Of a DNA stretch of 64,000 bases, positions 36,850 through 46,829 are shown piece by piece (position 1 is the first letter of the stretch; each line of letters starts with the position of its first letter). Source of the stretch: Heminiphilus faecis. Lineage in GTDB: Bacteria; Bacteroidota; Bacteroidia; Bacteroidales; Muribaculaceae. The stretch covers positions 49,968-113,967 of the forward strand of contig NZ_VSMC01000009.1 of NCBI RefSeq assembly GCF_008728965.1. Direction: 5' to 3'. Position numbers and translations under genes: made by a program. Under the pieces are notes generated by a model. It was not told the DNA's origin and did not search any database. It saw only the letters and a program-made list of their open reading frames with translations.

Positions 36850-39672
36850 ATGGAAGATTACAAAGACATGTTGTCGGTACTCGGGGCTCGGGTACACAAT
36901 CTTAAGAACATAGATGTGACAATTCCGCACAACAAACTGACTGTCATAACAGGACTTAGCGGCAGTGGTAAATCTTCATTGGCATTTGATACGATATTTG
37001 CCGAAGGACAACGCCGCTATGTCGAGACGTTTTCAGCTTATGCTCGCAATATGCTAGGCACACTCGAACGCCCTGACGTAGACAATATATCCGGATTAAG
37101 TCCGGTAATAGCAATTGAGCAAAAAACCGTCAACCGTAACCCGCGAAGCACCATAGGCACAACAACCGAGGTGTATGACTACCTGCGTCTTCTTTATGCA
37201 CGCATAGGTGAAGCATACAGTTATATATCGGGGCTTCCTATGGAGAAATATACTTCCGAAAAAATAGTCAGTCTTATTCTCAATAAATATGACGGGCATA
37301 AGATTTATTTGCTTGCTCCTTTGGTGAAAAACCGTAAGGGACACTACAAAGAGTTGTTTGAACAACTGCGAAAAAAAGGCTTCCTTACAGTAAGAGTCGA
37401 TGGCGAAATGCGCGAAATAACTTATGGCATGAAACTTGACCGATATAAAAATCACTCGGTTGAACTCGTCATAGACAAACTGAAGGTGTCGTCAAAAGAC
37501 ATGCAGCGCCTTCATGACTCTGTCAACAAATCATTGCAACATGGTGGAAAACAGATTATGATCTACGACCTTGACTCTGATTCAATAGGACACTACAGCC
37601 AGTTGCTAATGGATCCTGAAAGCGGCATATCCTATCGTGATCCCGCCCCCCACGACTTTTCATTCAACTCCCCGCAAGGTGCTTGTACGGCATGTAAGGG
37701 ACTCGGCTATATAAATATAGTGGACCGGTCCAAACTTATTCCCGATGACAGCAAATCAATATATGACGGAGGCATAATTGCGCTCGGATCGTACAAAAAC
37801 ACGATGATTTTCTGGCAGATATCGGCTATTTGCGAGAAGTACGGATATACAATCAAAACACCTCTGAAAGAGCTGAGCGAAGAGGCTGTAAACGACATCC
37901 TTAACGGCACCAATGAACGTCTGCAGCTTAAAACGGAGTCACAAAACACGTTTTCTTACTTTCAGGCATATGAAGGCCTTGTAAAGTATCTTGAACTACA
38001 GCAAAACGAGGATGCATCGGCCAAAGCGCAGAAATGGAGCGGACAGTTCTATTCACGAGTCACTTGTCCGGAATGCAACGGGCAGCGTCTTAACAAAGAG
38101 GCTCTGCACTTTTTTATCGATGGGAAAAACATAGCACAACTGGCGGAGATGGATATATCTTCACTATATGAATGGGTATGCAATGTAGAACCGCGTCTTA
38201 CCTCAAAACAACTCTATATCGGTACCGAGATTCTGAAAGAGATACGCACACGTCTGCGCTTCCTTGTCGACGTCGGGCTGGAGTACCTTTCATTAAACCG
38301 TAATTCAGCAACTCTTTCCGGAGGAGAAAGCCAGCGTATAAGGCTTGCCACACAGCTCGGCTCCGAACTGGTCAATGTCATGTATATACTCGACGAGCCG
38401 AGCATAGGTCTTCATCAGCGCGATAACAAACGGCTTATCGATTCGCTGAAACGCTTACGCGACGCCTACAATTCAATAATCGTGGTCGAACATGACAAAG
38501 AGATAATGCTTGAAGCCGATTATATCGTAGATATAGGTCCAAAAGCCGGCAGAAAAGGCGGCAATGTGGTATTTGCAGGAACTCCCGAGGAGATGCTGCG
38601 TACACATACCCTCACGGCCGATTATCTTAACGGAGACAGAACTATTGCAGCCCCACTGAAATACAGGGAAGGCAATGGCAAATACCTTGTTCTGGAGGGT
38701 TGCACAGGCCACAACCTGCGTGATGTAACATTAAGATTGCCTTTAGGAAAATTTGTATGTATAGCCGGAGTGTCGGGAAGTGGCAAATCAAGCCTTGTAA
38801 ACGGTACCTTACAGCCGATTCTCAGCAAGCATTTTTATCGGTCATTACAGGAGCCTCTACCTTATAAATCGATAAGCGGCATCGACAATATAGACAAAAT
38901 AGTGACTGTGGACCAATCGCCATTAGGTAAATCGCCGCGCTCCAATCCGGCAACATACACAGGTGTATTCTCCGATATACGCAACCTGTTTGTGAATCTT
39001 CCCGAAGCAAAAATAAGGGGTTATAAGCCTGGACGTTTCTCCTTCAATGTATCAGGAGGAAGATGCGAGGCCTGTAACGGCAACGGATATAAAGTCATAG
39101 AAATGAATTTTCTGCCGGATGTACTTGTACCGTGTGAAGTATGCGGCGGCAAACGATACAACAGAGAGACTCTGGAGGTTAGATACAAAGGAAAATCAAT
39201 AGCCGATGTACTCGATATGACAATAAATCAGGCTGTGGAATTCTTCGCCGGAATACCCAATATCCTAAAAAAAATACAGGTACTACAGGATATTGGACTC
39301 GGGTATATAAAACTCGGTCAGCCGTCAAGTACTCTGTCGGGAGGTGAAAACCAACGGGTGAAACTGGCGACGGAGCTTGCCAAACGCGATACTGGAAAGA
39401 CTCTATTTATTCTTGACGAACCTACTACCGGACTGCATTTCGAGGATATAAACGTGCTCCTTGGAGTTCTGAACCGACTTGTGGATAAGGGCAATACCGT
39501 GCTTGTTATTGAACATAATCTCGATATACTTAAATGTGCCGATTATATTATTGACATGGGACCTGAAGGAGGAAAGAACGGAGGGCAAATAATAGCAGAA
39601 GGTACACCGCATGACATAGCATCATGCGCATCTCCGACAAGCCGTTATATAAGGGAGGAATTAGGCTTATAA
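36850..39672 (+). CDS. uvrA: UvrA-type excinuclease ABC subunit A
   Basis: DNA-damage recognition ATPase of nucleotide excision repair, 940 residues. The first Walker A is [20 protein letters not shown] (near 34-42) and the second [13 protein letters not shown] (near 638); signatures [12 protein letters not shown] and [12 protein letters not shown] are present. The second zinc module is intact ([10 protein letters not shown] with [10 protein letters not shown] near 738-765). The first is not: only CTACKGLG remains, and the upstream Cys pair expected some 24 residues earlier is missing ([11 protein letters not shown]). Bacteroidales can carry more than one UvrA; this may be that variant form. 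It ends at a strong terminator. Confidence 0.92.
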   Translation: MEDYKDMLSVLGARVHNLKNIDVTIPHNKLTVITGLSGSGKSSLAFDTIFAEGQRRYVETFSAYARNMLGTLERPDVDNISGLSPVIAIEQKTVNRNPRSTIGTTTEVYDYLRLLYARIGEAYSYISGLPMEKYTSEKIVSLILNKYDGHKIYLLAPLVKNRKGHYKELFEQLRKKGFLTVRVDGEMREITYGMKLDRYKNHSVELVIDKLKVSSKDMQRLHDSVNKSLQHGGKQIMIYDLDSDSIGHYSQLLMDPESGISYRDPAPHDFSFNSPQGACTACKGLGYINIVDRSKLIPDDSKSIYDGGIIALGSYKNTMIFWQISAICEKYGYTIKTPLKELSEEAVNDILNGTNERLQLKTESQNTFSYFQAYEGLVKYLELQQNEDASAKAQKWSGQFYSRVTCPECNGQRLNKEALHFFIDGKNIAQLAEMDISSLYEWVCNVEPRLTSKQLYIGTEILKEIRTRLRFLVDVGLEYLSLNRNSATLSGGESQRIRLATQLGSELVNVMYILDEPSIGLHQRDNKRLIDSLKRLRDAYNSIIVVEHDKEIMLEADYIVDIGPKAGRKGGNVVFAGTPEEMLRTHTLTADYLNGDRTIAAPLKYREGNGKYLVLEGCTGHNLRDVTLRLPLGKFVCIAGVSGSGKSSLVNGTLQPILSKHFYRSLQEPLPYKSISGIDNIDKIVTVDQSPLGKSPRSNPATYTGVFSDIRNLFVNLPEAKIRGYKPGRFSFNVSGGRCEACNGNGYKVIEMNFLPDVLVPCEVCGGKRYNRETLEVRYKGKSIADVLDMTINQAVEFFAGIPNILKKIQVLQDIGLGYIKLGQPSSTLSGGENQRVKLATELAKRDTGKTLFILDEPTTGLHFEDINVLLGVLNRLVDKGNTVLVIEHNLDILKCADYIIDMGPEGGKNGGQIIAEGTPHDIASCASPTSRYIREELGL

Positions 39673-39692
39673 AAGTTTTTTTGATCTCAAGG

Positions 39693-39722
39693 GCCCGGAA
39701 TTATTAAGTTCCGGGCTTTTTT
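39693..39722 (+). terminator. Terminator of uvrA
   Basis: GCCCGGAA (39693-39700) pairs with TTCCGGGC (39709-39716) and is followed by six Ts. Confidence 0.9.
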
Positions 39723-40392
39723 ATTTAGACACTAAAATATCACAAAGAAAATCTGCTGTAAAACATGTGGAATTATTTGCAAAATTCAATCATATGTCGA
39801 GATAAGCTAAACAAAAGTTAATTATCGGATTTTGAGGACATTAAAGCGTTAAATAGAGCTAACATCCTAATCCTTATTTACTTAGGGGCTGTTCTATTAT
39901 AAACGACGCTATAATTTGCAATTGTTTAGAGAAACATAAATATCAAATTGCAAATTTTGAATTTCGCAGTCAGTATTAGTATTTGCAAATTCCAATTTGC
40001 ATAGAGAATAATAGATTAAAACCAAATATCCGATAGCTCTAAAATCGCATTAATTTAGCTTTGCACATCGCTCAATTTCTCAAATTAACAAATTTATCGC
40101 ATTTACATTAGTACATTTGATGCATTCACAATTAATTACACTTAGCCTAACTTACTGATATACATATTAATTATGGCTAAAGATTAAAGCGGTTGATTAA
40201 ATATTTGCCAATACACCTCTCATCTCCCTATTTCTACAATATATATACTTATCTATCTTGCACTATACCAATATGATAACATGGTCAACTTAAAGTATGA
40301 GTCTAAGTATTGCTTTTGCAAATCGAATGTATTTCGGGTTTTGTAGTCATAGGTATTTACATCTGCAATCACTATATTTGCGTTAATAAATT

Positions 40393-40422
40393 TTGAATTT
40401 ACAAATTAATTAATTACATTTG
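40393..40422 (+). promoter_or_regulatory. Promoter of the XRE regulator
   Basis: TTG (40393-40395), a 19-base spacer, then TACATTTG (40415-40422). It sets the true start at the ATG at 40453. A TTGCAA site (40434-40439) lies in the predicted early transcribed region, suited to autorepression. Confidence 0.62.
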
Positions 40423-40452
40423 CACATTGTAAATTGCAAAACAAAACTCACT

Positions 40453-40986
40453 ATGGATATCGCTTCGCGCATAAAAAAATTCATGGATGCAACCGGAATT
40501 CAAAATTCACAGTTTGCCGACACATGCGGCATACCCCGTCCGTCACTATCACAATTATTGAATGGTCGCAATAAAAAAGTAAGTAATGAAGTAATAGATA
40601 AAATTCATGAGGCATATCCAAGTTTATCCATCTTATGGCTTATGTTTGGCGAGGGAGATATGTGGATAGATGGAAATATTCAATTCTCAGAGCTTCAAAA
40701 AGCCTCCGACAGTCAAGATTCTGACACAGATAATATTGATACAGAGGAATTTACATTTGAGGATAACTTGTTTTCCGAGTCATCGGAATTTACTCAAAAA
40801 AAATCGGCGGAAGAAAAAACAACCGTCAATACTATAAACAGGGCTGTAGAAGAGATACCGACACAAAAAATAGCTCCTAATCACGCATCGGCAATGTCGC
40901 TCGGAGTAGATAACACAAGAAAGGTAGTAAACATAATGGTGTTCTATAGCGACAGCAGTTTTGAAACATTTGTCCCGAAGACCTAA
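40453..40986 (+). CDS. XRE-type helix-turn-helix regulator
   Basis: About 177 residues. Residues 1-65 form a Cro/C1-like HTH (IQNSQFADTCGIPRPSLSQL as helices 2-3), then the Bacteroidetes-typical phrase YPSLSILWLMFGEGDMWID. Residues 75-115 are acidic and low-complexity, and the C-terminus (VVNIMVFYSDSSFETFVPKT) is a small conserved tail. The frame is open upstream to a TTG at 40420, but that overlaps the -7 box, so ATG 40453 is the start. Targets are unknown. It stands alone behind a large AT-rich region with repeated TTGCAA sites. Confidence 0.85.
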   Translation: MDIASRIKKFMDATGIQNSQFADTCGIPRPSLSQLLNGRNKKVSNEVIDKIHEAYPSLSILWLMFGEGDMWIDGNIQFSELQKASDSQDSDTDNIDTEEFTFEDNLFSESSEFTQKKSAEEKTTVNTINRAVEEIPTQKIAPNHASAMSLGVDNTRKVVNIMVFYSDSSFETFVPKT

Positions 40987-41000
40987 ATTAACTAACTTTG
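40970..41000 (+). promoter_or_regulatory. Promoter of pyrK-pyrD
   Basis: TTG (40970-40972), a 20-base spacer, then TAACTTTG (40993-41000). The -33 element lies inside the last codons of the XRE gene. The box is 27 bases before the pyrK ATG at 41027. Confidence 0.68.
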
Positions 41001-41026
41001 CGTTTACAATATACCATATTTTATAT

Positions 41027-41800
41027 ATGAAAAAATATATCCTCAATTTCAAGGTTGTTGAGAACCGACATCTGCATGAGTTGTACTCTTTGCTTATATT
41101 ATCACCGATCGACGGCATGTTGCCTGAAGTACTGCCCGGGCAATTTGTACAGATTGCCGTTGATAATTCCAAGACCACATTTCTTCGCCGTCCGATATCC
41201 ATAAATTATATAGACCGGAAAAACGGTACGCTGTGGCTGCTTATAAGAAAAGCCGGTGACGGCACAAAAGCCATAACGGAGAAAAAAGCCGGTGATACGA
41301 TAAACATGGTATTACCGTTAGGAAATAGCTTTAACGCTCCCGAGGAGGCCACACAAGTGTTGCTTATCGGTGGTGGCGTAGGCGTAGCTCCGTTGCTGTA
41401 TTTGGGCGAGGTTCTGAAAAAAGACGGATATGTCCCCCATTTCCTTATAGGAGCCAGATCTTATAAAGACGTGCTTGAACTGGATGAATTCAACAATATA
41501 GGTCAGGTCCATGTTTCTACCGAGGACGGTTCATATGGCGAAAAAGGGCTTGTAACCGCTCATAGCATCTTGAACCAAAAATGGGATAAAATATATTGCT
41601 GCGGCCCGGCTCCGATGATGAAAGCCGTAGCCCGAAAAGCATCAGAGATGGGCACTGATTGTGAAGTGTCATTGGAAAACATGATGGCATGCGGACTCGG
41701 CGCTTGTCTGTGTTGTGTGGAAAAGACCGTACGCGGTAATGTATGTGTATGTACCGAAGGTCCCGTATTTAATATAAAAGAACTGACATGGCTCGATTAG
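41027..41800 (+). CDS. pyrK: Dihydroorotate dehydrogenase electron transfer subunit
   Basis: FAD and [2Fe-2S] subunit that lets PyrD (class 1B) use NAD. About 257 residues. The FAD-binding segment is [12 protein letters not shown] and the NAD-binding segment [16 protein letters not shown]. The Cys cluster of the 2Fe-2S site is [14 protein letters not shown] followed by NVCVCTEGP near the C-terminus. The start is ATG 41027 ([11 protein letters not shown]); the frame is open upstream into the preceding gene and its promoter. It overlaps pyrD by 13 bases. Confidence 0.94.
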   Translation: MKKYILNFKVVENRHLHELYSLLILSPIDGMLPEVLPGQFVQIAVDNSKTTFLRRPISINYIDRKNGTLWLLIRKAGDGTKAITEKKAGDTINMVLPLGNSFNAPEEATQVLLIGGGVGVAPLLYLGEVLKKDGYVPHFLIGARSYKDVLELDEFNNIGQVHVSTEDGSYGEKGLVTAHSILNQKWDKIYCCGPAPMMKAVARKASEMGTDCEVSLENMMACGLGACLCCVEKTVRGNVCVCTEGPVFNIKELTWLD

Positions 41801-42693
41801 AAGTAAAAATAGGTGCGTTAGAGTTAAAGAACCCGGTTCTCACCGCTTCCGGCACATTCGGCTACGGTGAGGAGTTCTCCGATTTCATAGACCTTAACCG
41901 GCTTGGAGGATTCATCATAAAGGGCACAACGCTGAATCATCGTGAAGGCAACCCCTATCCCCGCATGGCTGAAACGCCCTCAGGTATGCTTAATGCCGTA
42001 GGCCTTCAGAACAAAGGAGTGGACTACTTCATCCAAAATATATATCCACGCATAAAAGACGTAGACTCGCAGCTTATCGTGAATGTATCGGGAGCTACGA
42101 TTGACGATTACGTAGCGGTATGTGAGAAGCTCGCTCCGCTTGACCGCATAAACGCGATTGAAGTAAATATATCGTGCCCGAATGTAAAACAAGGCGGAAT
42201 GGCATTCGGAACGACATGCAGCGGTGCGGCCGAAGTTACCAAAGCGGTGCGGAATGCATATCCGAAAACCGTTATTGTGAAACTGTCGCCCAATGTCACA
42301 AGCATCGCCGACATAGCGAAAGCAGTAGAGGCAGAAGGGGCCGATGCCGTATCTTTGATTAACACTCTGCTGGGTATGGCCATCGATGTCGAACGCCAAC
42401 GCCCGTGTCTGTCGACAATCACAGGCGGACTATCAGGACCTGCCGTACGCCCTGTAGCGGTGCGTATGGTATGGCAGGTGGCCCATGCAGTCAATATACC
42501 CGTAATCGGACTTGGCGGCATTATGGACGGCCGCGATGCCATAGAGTTCATACTCGCCGGAGCACGGGCAGTTGAAGTCGGCACCGCAAACTTCATTGAC
42601 CCTGCGGTAACCATGAAAATCATCGATTACATGAACGATTATTGTTCACGTCACGGCATAAGCGACATAAACGATATTGTAGGGCTTATTTAG
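41788..42693 (+). CDS. pyrD: Dihydroorotate dehydrogenase catalytic subunit (class 1B)
   Basis: FMN enzyme that oxidises dihydroorotate to orotate in pyrimidine synthesis, paired with PyrK. The catalytic Cys is in [13 protein letters not shown] near residue 130, as in class 1. The FMN-binding segments [22 protein letters not shown] and [13 protein letters not shown] are in order. 301 residues. Its stop codon overlaps the stop of the convergent solute-binding-protein gene. Confidence 0.96.
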   Translation: MARLEVKIGALELKNPVLTASGTFGYGEEFSDFIDLNRLGGFIIKGTTLNHREGNPYPRMAETPSGMLNAVGLQNKGVDYFIQNIYPRIKDVDSQLIVNVSGATIDDYVAVCEKLAPLDRINAIEVNISCPNVKQGGMAFGTTCSGAAEVTKAVRNAYPKTVIVKLSPNVTSIADIAKAVEAEGADAVSLINTLLGMAIDVERQRPCLSTITGGLSGPAVRPVAVRMVWQVAHAVNIPVIGLGGIMDGRDAIEFILAGARAVEVGTANFIDPAVTMKIIDYMNDYCSRHGISDINDIVGLI

Positions 42694-43517
42694 CGCAAAT
42701 AGCGTTTTTCGAGATTGCGGTATTCGGGAGTGCCCTTGAACTCGATAATCCATCTATTAAGACTATCGGTAAATTCAGGGCGCTTCTTGCCGGCAATCCA
42801 TGATTGGAACTGAGTAAATGATATATTGGTCGATATATCGGCGTCAGGATAATCAGCAGAAAGCGATTTAGCTATCCGCTCGTTAATCACCGCTTGTTTT
42901 ATTTCGCCGGTCGCTGTCATTATGAACAGTTGTTCTGCGCCATATTCAGGCTCATAATTTATGTAGATCGTATCGCCTATCTCATGTGCAAGATTATTGA
43001 TACGGCCCACTATAGAAGAACCGTCAACCACCCACACCGTATCGCCGGCCAAGTCGAGCCGGTTTTTTATTTGCGGTTGCCCGGTAGAGTCTTTCATCTG
43101 TACGAGTACCTGCCGGTCAAGCAATACGGGTTCAAGAAAATCATAACGGTCTTTAAACTCTGCCGTCAGCGGTATATCGGCGACAAGTATGTCATACGTC
43201 TTGTCTTCTATATGTTCGAGCGACTTGGCAAGCTTTACCACCGGGTGAAACTTCACTGTAAAACCATGTTTCTCCGCCAGCAGTCTTATCATATCGTAAT
43301 TAAAACCGCCTAAAGTGTCGTCATAACGGTACAAAGACATCGGCGAATACTCTATCGCCACATCGATAGTGTCGCCACCCGAGGGATGCAGCCTCTCGGA
43401 CTCTCCCGCATACCGGCACCGTCTCAGCGAGTACATAAGAGCCATCACAAGCAACAGCCCTATGAGCATAATCCATGCATGTCCTTTATGTTGAAGCTTG
43501 TTCAGAGCCATATCCAT
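42690..43517 (-). CDS. Membrane-anchored solute-binding-type protein related to the MltF sensor domain
   Basis: 275 residues. A single N-terminal hydrophobic helix (about 14-30) precedes a family-3 periplasmic binding domain ([20 protein letters not shown] through the C-terminus). The segment [18 protein letters not shown] matches the equivalent AYEIPVTAEFRKH of the MltF-like protein at 54364-55737, so the two are paralogues. This one has no transglycosylase domain and no lipobox. It overlaps the upstream porin gene by one base, which suggests coexpression and perhaps a shared role at the envelope. The ligand is unknown. Confidence 0.75.
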   Translation of the reverse strand: MDMALNKLQHKGHAWIMLIGLLLVMALMYSLRRCRYAGESERLHPSGGDTIDVAIEYSPMSLYRYDDTLGGFNYDMIRLLAEKHGFTVKFHPVVKLAKSLEHIEDKTYDILVADIPLTAEFKDRYDFLEPVLLDRQVLVQMKDSTGQPQIKNRLDLAGDTVWVVDGSSIVGRINNLAHEIGDTIYINYEPEYGAEQLFIMTATGEIKQAVINERIAKSLSADYPDADISTNISFTQFQSWIAGKKRPEFTDSLNRWIIEFKGTPEYRNLEKRYLR

Positions 43518-45508
43518 TAATTAGCGAAGTCAATCGAAAGTCCCAGTTGGAAACGGCGCGGGTTGAGAGGATAGTGAGGCATCGAGAAGTAATTTGTGCC
43601 GTTCAGCCCTTGGTTGACATGCGACATCATTATATAAAATCGGGTTTTGCCTAACTTCATGTTTACATAGGCATTCATAAACGGATAGTTGCCACATTCG
43701 ATTTCATTCTGGTTATAGAATGCCATTGTAGCCGGCTGATAATCCACCGCCTTATATTTTGTATAATAGTCACAGTCTACTCCAAGCTGGACATCAAGCA
43801 CTTTTGCTACTTTAAAGCCGAAATAGAGATTGCTGTATACCGATAATTTAGGCAACGGTATTACCGAAGCCTGTGATGTTGTTTGATATACGATACGATT
43901 GTCCAAGTGTACAGGTCCGAACTTAAAGTTCTGGTCGAGTGACGCACTCAGTACCTGAACGCTTCCACCGTGCTGGACCGGCAAACAATCAGAATTGAAA
44001 TAAATTTGGTTTTGTATGTTTTCTACACCGATATTGAGCCGGGTACGGGTATGAGGTATGACAAGCATACCTCCGAGACGCAGACTGCGGGTCTTGCCAA
44101 AGTTATTCTCCCAAATGAAGTGATTGGACACATAATGCTGCAACAGATAAGGCACAGCCTCGTTACGGAACTTTCCGTAACCGGTTATTGTGACCGTGTC
44201 GCCAAACAATCTGAAACGGGTCGATACATGCCCGTCAATATGCATGTCAGCGGCAACAGAACCGGCAATTCCAAAACGCGCCGTAGCCCCGTACGTGAGT
44301 ATCGAGCCGTGCTGTTTGGTTAGTTGTCCTCCTATCCACATAAGATTTTCGGTACCTTTGGCCGGCACTTTGTTTTCAAACGGATATGGAGTAAGCCCCT
44401 CAGGTTTTTCCGGCATCATATCAAGAGTGTCGGCAGTCTGTGTGTATTTCCTTATCTCATAAGTGGCAAAGGCTGACAAGCCGAAACGAGCTATCTTGTT
44501 GAAGCCCTCAAGCAGCGATACCCCCAATGTATTGGACAAGGACCAATATGTGGTCAAATCATTGCTTCCGTTCAAGTCGAAGTAGGTATTCTTCCAGAAC
44601 TCGCGGTCCTTCTCTGCGTTATCCAAGAATTTATGACTTCCGTTTTTGTAATTCAAGGTCCATGAGAAACTTGTTACCGGCACATACTTTTCTACCGTGG
44701 TAGTGTCATCAATCTCTTCCTCTCGCCAGAAGCCCACCTTATATATATTATTAACGTAGAGCTCGCCACCCTTTATGCGGTTAAACGCTCCCGTGAGCCG
44801 GGTCGGAATGGCTTTAGGTTCTATTTCATTCTGGCCACCCTGCAATTCCGCCGGGTCGGTAATATAGAGGTCATCGGTGATACCGCCGTTCTCCATGCCG
44901 AGGGTGTTCCAATGGTTATAGAATGCCTGCATCTCATACCGTTCTCCGATGTATGATCCCGACAAGCCCCAAGTAAGTCCTTTTACAGCCTGATAATCGT
45001 AACTTCCTTTAGAATATATATAATCACACAACGCCCCTACTTGGGCCCGCTGATTAATATTGCCGGAAAAAACGGCATTCAGACGATCCTGCGTAGTCTC
45101 TCTATCACCACCGGTGTTGTATGACAACAATGTCATCGGTATTCTGGTGTTATAGAACCGCTGTGTACTAAGTGACGGTAACCGGTTATACAGCGCATCA
45201 TTGAAAAAAAACGGGCTGTACGGTTCCCTGTCAAAAAACAGCAACGTTTCCCCTGCTCCGCCCGGATTTCCGGTAGTAGCATAAGCTATACTTTGCGCCG
45301 AAGGCACCGATCTCTGTCCATAATTGAGCAGTAGCGTATCGACAGGAGCAGGCTCACGCAATCCGAGTGGCGGTATTATCTTCCATGCCGAAGCCACCTG
45401 CTGTATATCAGGCCCTTTTTGTTGGGGCTCATCTTCCTTTCTGTTCTGTGCTTGTCCCGACAATGCCATCATTGCCGTCAAGCCTACGATAACAACGGTT
45501 TTATTCAT
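43517..45508 (-). CDS. Putative outer-membrane porin (Porin_10 type)
   Basis: A 663-residue protein with a signal peptide (MNKTVVIVGLTAMMALSGQAQ) and a proline-rich N-terminal region. A long series of amphipathic strands rich in Tyr, Asn and Gly follows (for example ARFGIAGSVAADMHIDGHVS), closing with FQLGLSIDFAN; an aromatic or hydrophobic end is typical of beta-barrels. The family matches the Bacteroidetes putative porins. It is not a TonB-dependent receptor, as there is no plug. It is translationally coupled to the binding-protein gene downstream. Confidence 0.75.
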   Translation of the reverse strand: MNKTVVIVGLTAMMALSGQAQNRKEDEPQQKGPDIQQVASAWKIIPPLGLREPAPVDTLLLNYGQRSVPSAQSIAYATTGNPGGAGETLLFFDREPYSPFFFNDALYNRLPSLSTQRFYNTRIPMTLLSYNTGGDRETTQDRLNAVFSGNINQRAQVGALCDYIYSKGSYDYQAVKGLTWGLSGSYIGERYEMQAFYNHWNTLGMENGGITDDLYITDPAELQGGQNEIEPKAIPTRLTGAFNRIKGGELYVNNIYKVGFWREEEIDDTTTVEKYVPVTSFSWTLNYKNGSHKFLDNAEKDREFWKNTYFDLNGSNDLTTYWSLSNTLGVSLLEGFNKIARFGLSAFATYEIRKYTQTADTLDMMPEKPEGLTPYPFENKVPAKGTENLMWIGGQLTKQHGSILTYGATARFGIAGSVAADMHIDGHVSTRFRLFGDTVTITGYGKFRNEAVPYLLQHYVSNHFIWENNFGKTRSLRLGGMLVIPHTRTRLNIGVENIQNQIYFNSDCLPVQHGGSVQVLSASLDQNFKFGPVHLDNRIVYQTTSQASVIPLPKLSVYSNLYFGFKVAKVLDVQLGVDCDYYTKYKAVDYQPATMAFYNQNEIECGNYPFMNAYVNMKLGKTRFYIMMSHVNQGLNGTNYFSMPHYPLNPRRFQLGLSIDFAN

Positions 45509-45603
45509 ATTATCGCAAAGTTACATATTTTACTCAAACCGTGCCCCTTTTCAATGATAAAATAGGTATTCATAAGCTGAATTTACGGTTATAATAATAA
45601 GAA

Positions 45604-45653
45604 AAGTCTTTAATTGTTAGCCCGTTAATATAAAAGCTAATAATTAAAGACTT
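45604..45653 (-). terminator. Terminator of tRNA-Ser
   Basis: An 18-base stem (45604-45621 with 45636-45653; arm AAGTCTTTAATTGTTAGC) with a single non-Watson-Crick position. On the minus strand a T-rich stretch follows. Confidence 0.75.
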
Positions 45654-45659
45654 ACCAAG

Positions 45660-45747
45660 CGGAGTGACCGAGATTCGAACTCGGGATACCCTTTTGGGGT
45701 ATACACGCTTTCCAGGCGTGCCTCTTCAGCCACTCGAGCACCACTCC
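45660..45747 (-). tRNA. tRNA-Ser (GGA)
   Basis: An 88-base class-II tRNA on the minus strand. The acceptor GGAGTGG pairs with TCACTCC (one wobble). The anticodon stem-loop CACGC-CTGGAAA-GCGTG gives anticodon GGA, a long variable arm follows (TACCCC-AAAA-GGGGTA type), and the T arm contains GTTCGAATC. The discriminator base is G, as in serine tRNAs. CCA is not encoded. It lies between the porin gene and hslR on the same strand as hslR. Confidence 0.96.
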
Positions 45748-45763
45748 ATAGCTCTTTGCGCTG

Positions 45764-45796
45764 CAAAGATAGTCATTTATTTTGTATCTACAGCAA
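45764..45796 (-). promoter_or_regulatory. Promoter of tRNA-Ser
   Basis: Minus-strand TATCTTTG (45771-45764) lies 17 bases before the tRNA 5' end. A TTG (45796-45794) is 22 bases upstream, slightly longer than usual spacing. Confidence 0.55.
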
Positions 45797-45807
45797 AAAT
45801 AGACTAT

Positions 45808-46245
45808 TTATTCTTCATCATCTTCGTCGTCAAGATCAAAATCGAAGTCCCAGCCATCATCACATGTGTCCTCCTTAAAGCGCGACAGCTCTCGCCCTTC
45901 CCTCTTGGTTGGACGCCCAAGCCCTTTTCGACGATCCACAAATCCGCTGATTTTCACTACTTCAAGCAAGTCAAGTTCAGACTGTGGCGTTATGTTGTCC
46001 ATGTATTCAGGCACAAGTTTCGCTCCGAGCCGGTTCTCCGTAAGAGCTTTTACCAAAAACGAGTACATGACAGGTGGCTTTCTTACATTGATCGTGTCAC
46101 CGGGTTTTATCATGCGCGAAGGCTTCGCTGCCACGCCGTCTATCATGACGCGACCTTTTTTACATGCCTCTGTTGATATTGTGCGGGTCTTGAAAATACG
46201 CATTGCCCACAGCCATTTGTCTATACGTTCTTCGCTTTTTGCCAT
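45808..46245 (-). CDS. hslR: RNA-binding S4-domain protein, HslR (Hsp15) family
   Basis: 145 residues. The S4 domain is at the N-terminus: RIDKWLWAMRIFKTRTIST, then KGRVMIDGVAAKPSRMIKPGD. In E. coli, Hsp15 binds stalled 50S subunits with attached nascent chain. The C-terminal tail is very acidic (DDGWDFDFDLDDEDDEE). Start ATG 46245 (MAKSEERIDK) is chosen over an upstream in-frame ATG at 46284 that would overlap pth; the chosen start lies 4 bases after the pth stop. Last gene of the rplY-pth-hslR run. Confidence 0.88.
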   Translation of the reverse strand: MAKSEERIDKWLWAMRIFKTRTISTEACKKGRVMIDGVAAKPSRMIKPGDTINVRKPPVMYSFLVKALTENRLGAKLVPEYMDNITPQSELDLLEVVKISGFVDRRKGLGRPTKREGRELSRFKEDTCDDGWDFDFDLDDEDDEE

Positions 46246-46249
46246 AACA

Positions 46250-46813
46250 CTATTTGTTATTGAAATTACACATGGCGAAATCAATACCTGACAGGCAGAA
46301 TGCTTTTATAGCATCGCATGCAATATCGACGCGGACCGGCATCTGCTGTCGCTGCTCAAGAGAGAAGTGCCCGAGTACATAATCGATTTGACAACCTTTC
46401 GGAAAATCGTTGCCCACCCCGAAGCGCAGACGCGCATAAGCCTGAGTGTTAAGCATGGCGGCAATGTTTTTAAGTCCATTGTGACCGGCGTCGCTCCCTG
46501 ATGGCTTTATTCTTATAGCCCCGAACGGCAGTGCTATATCATCTACAACCACGAGTATGTGGCCGAGGTCTATGTTCTCTTTTTCCTTCCAGTATCTTAC
46601 GGCATTTCCGCTCAGGTTCATGTATGTCGACGGCTTAAGCAGTATAAGCTGCTTGTTTTTAAGTCTCATACGTGCCACATCGCCGTATCGTTCAGTCTTA
46701 AAAGCAATATTGGATGCCTCGGCTAAGGCATCCAATATTCTAAAACCTATATTGTGGCGGGTCCCACGGTATTCATCACCGATATTACCCAGACCTACAA
46801 TCAAGTATTTCAT
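46250..46813 (-). CDS. pth: Peptidyl-tRNA hydrolase
   Basis: Releases tRNA from dropped-off peptidyl-tRNAs. 187 residues from [12 protein letters not shown]. The catalytic His is His20 in GTRHNIGF, with Asn and Asp in [10 protein letters not shown] and [11 protein letters not shown] (near 68 and 93), and GHNGLK near 112. The frame is open 26 codons further upstream into the rplY region, but family length and the conserved N-terminus fix the start at 46813. It lies 16 bases after rplY; the two often travel together. Confidence 0.95.
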   Translation of the reverse strand: MKYLIVGLGNIGDEYRGTRHNIGFRILDALAEASNIAFKTERYGDVARMRLKNKQLILLKPSTYMNLSGNAVRYWKEKENIDLGHILVVVDDIALPFGAIRIKPSGSDAGHNGLKNIAAMLNTQAYARLRFGVGNDFPKGCQIDYVLGHFSLEQRQQMPVRVDIACDAIKAFCLSGIDFAMCNFNNK

Positions 46814-46829
46814 CTGAAGTAAATCGATT

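Larger units (their letters stand above)
39673..40452. other. 780-base AT-rich non-coding region with six TTGCAA hexamers
   Basis: No convincing gene is seen on either strand. The left end holds the uvrA terminator and the right end the promoter of the XRE gene. In between are six TTGCAA sites (39777, 39916, 39948, 39983, 40316, 40434), several inside longer dyads such as ATTTGCAAAT (39981-39990), plus near-copies (TTTGCAT at 39996, TTTGCAC at 40047 and 40419). A TATATTTG box at 40373-40380 could be an additional promoter. I see no DnaA-box cluster (TTATCCACA-like), tRNA or long repeat. Confidence 0.6.

Noticed and set aside
39673..40452. Replication origin
   Set aside because: AT-rich and long, but without a cluster of DnaA-box-like TTATCCACA sites or dnaA/dnaN neighbours.
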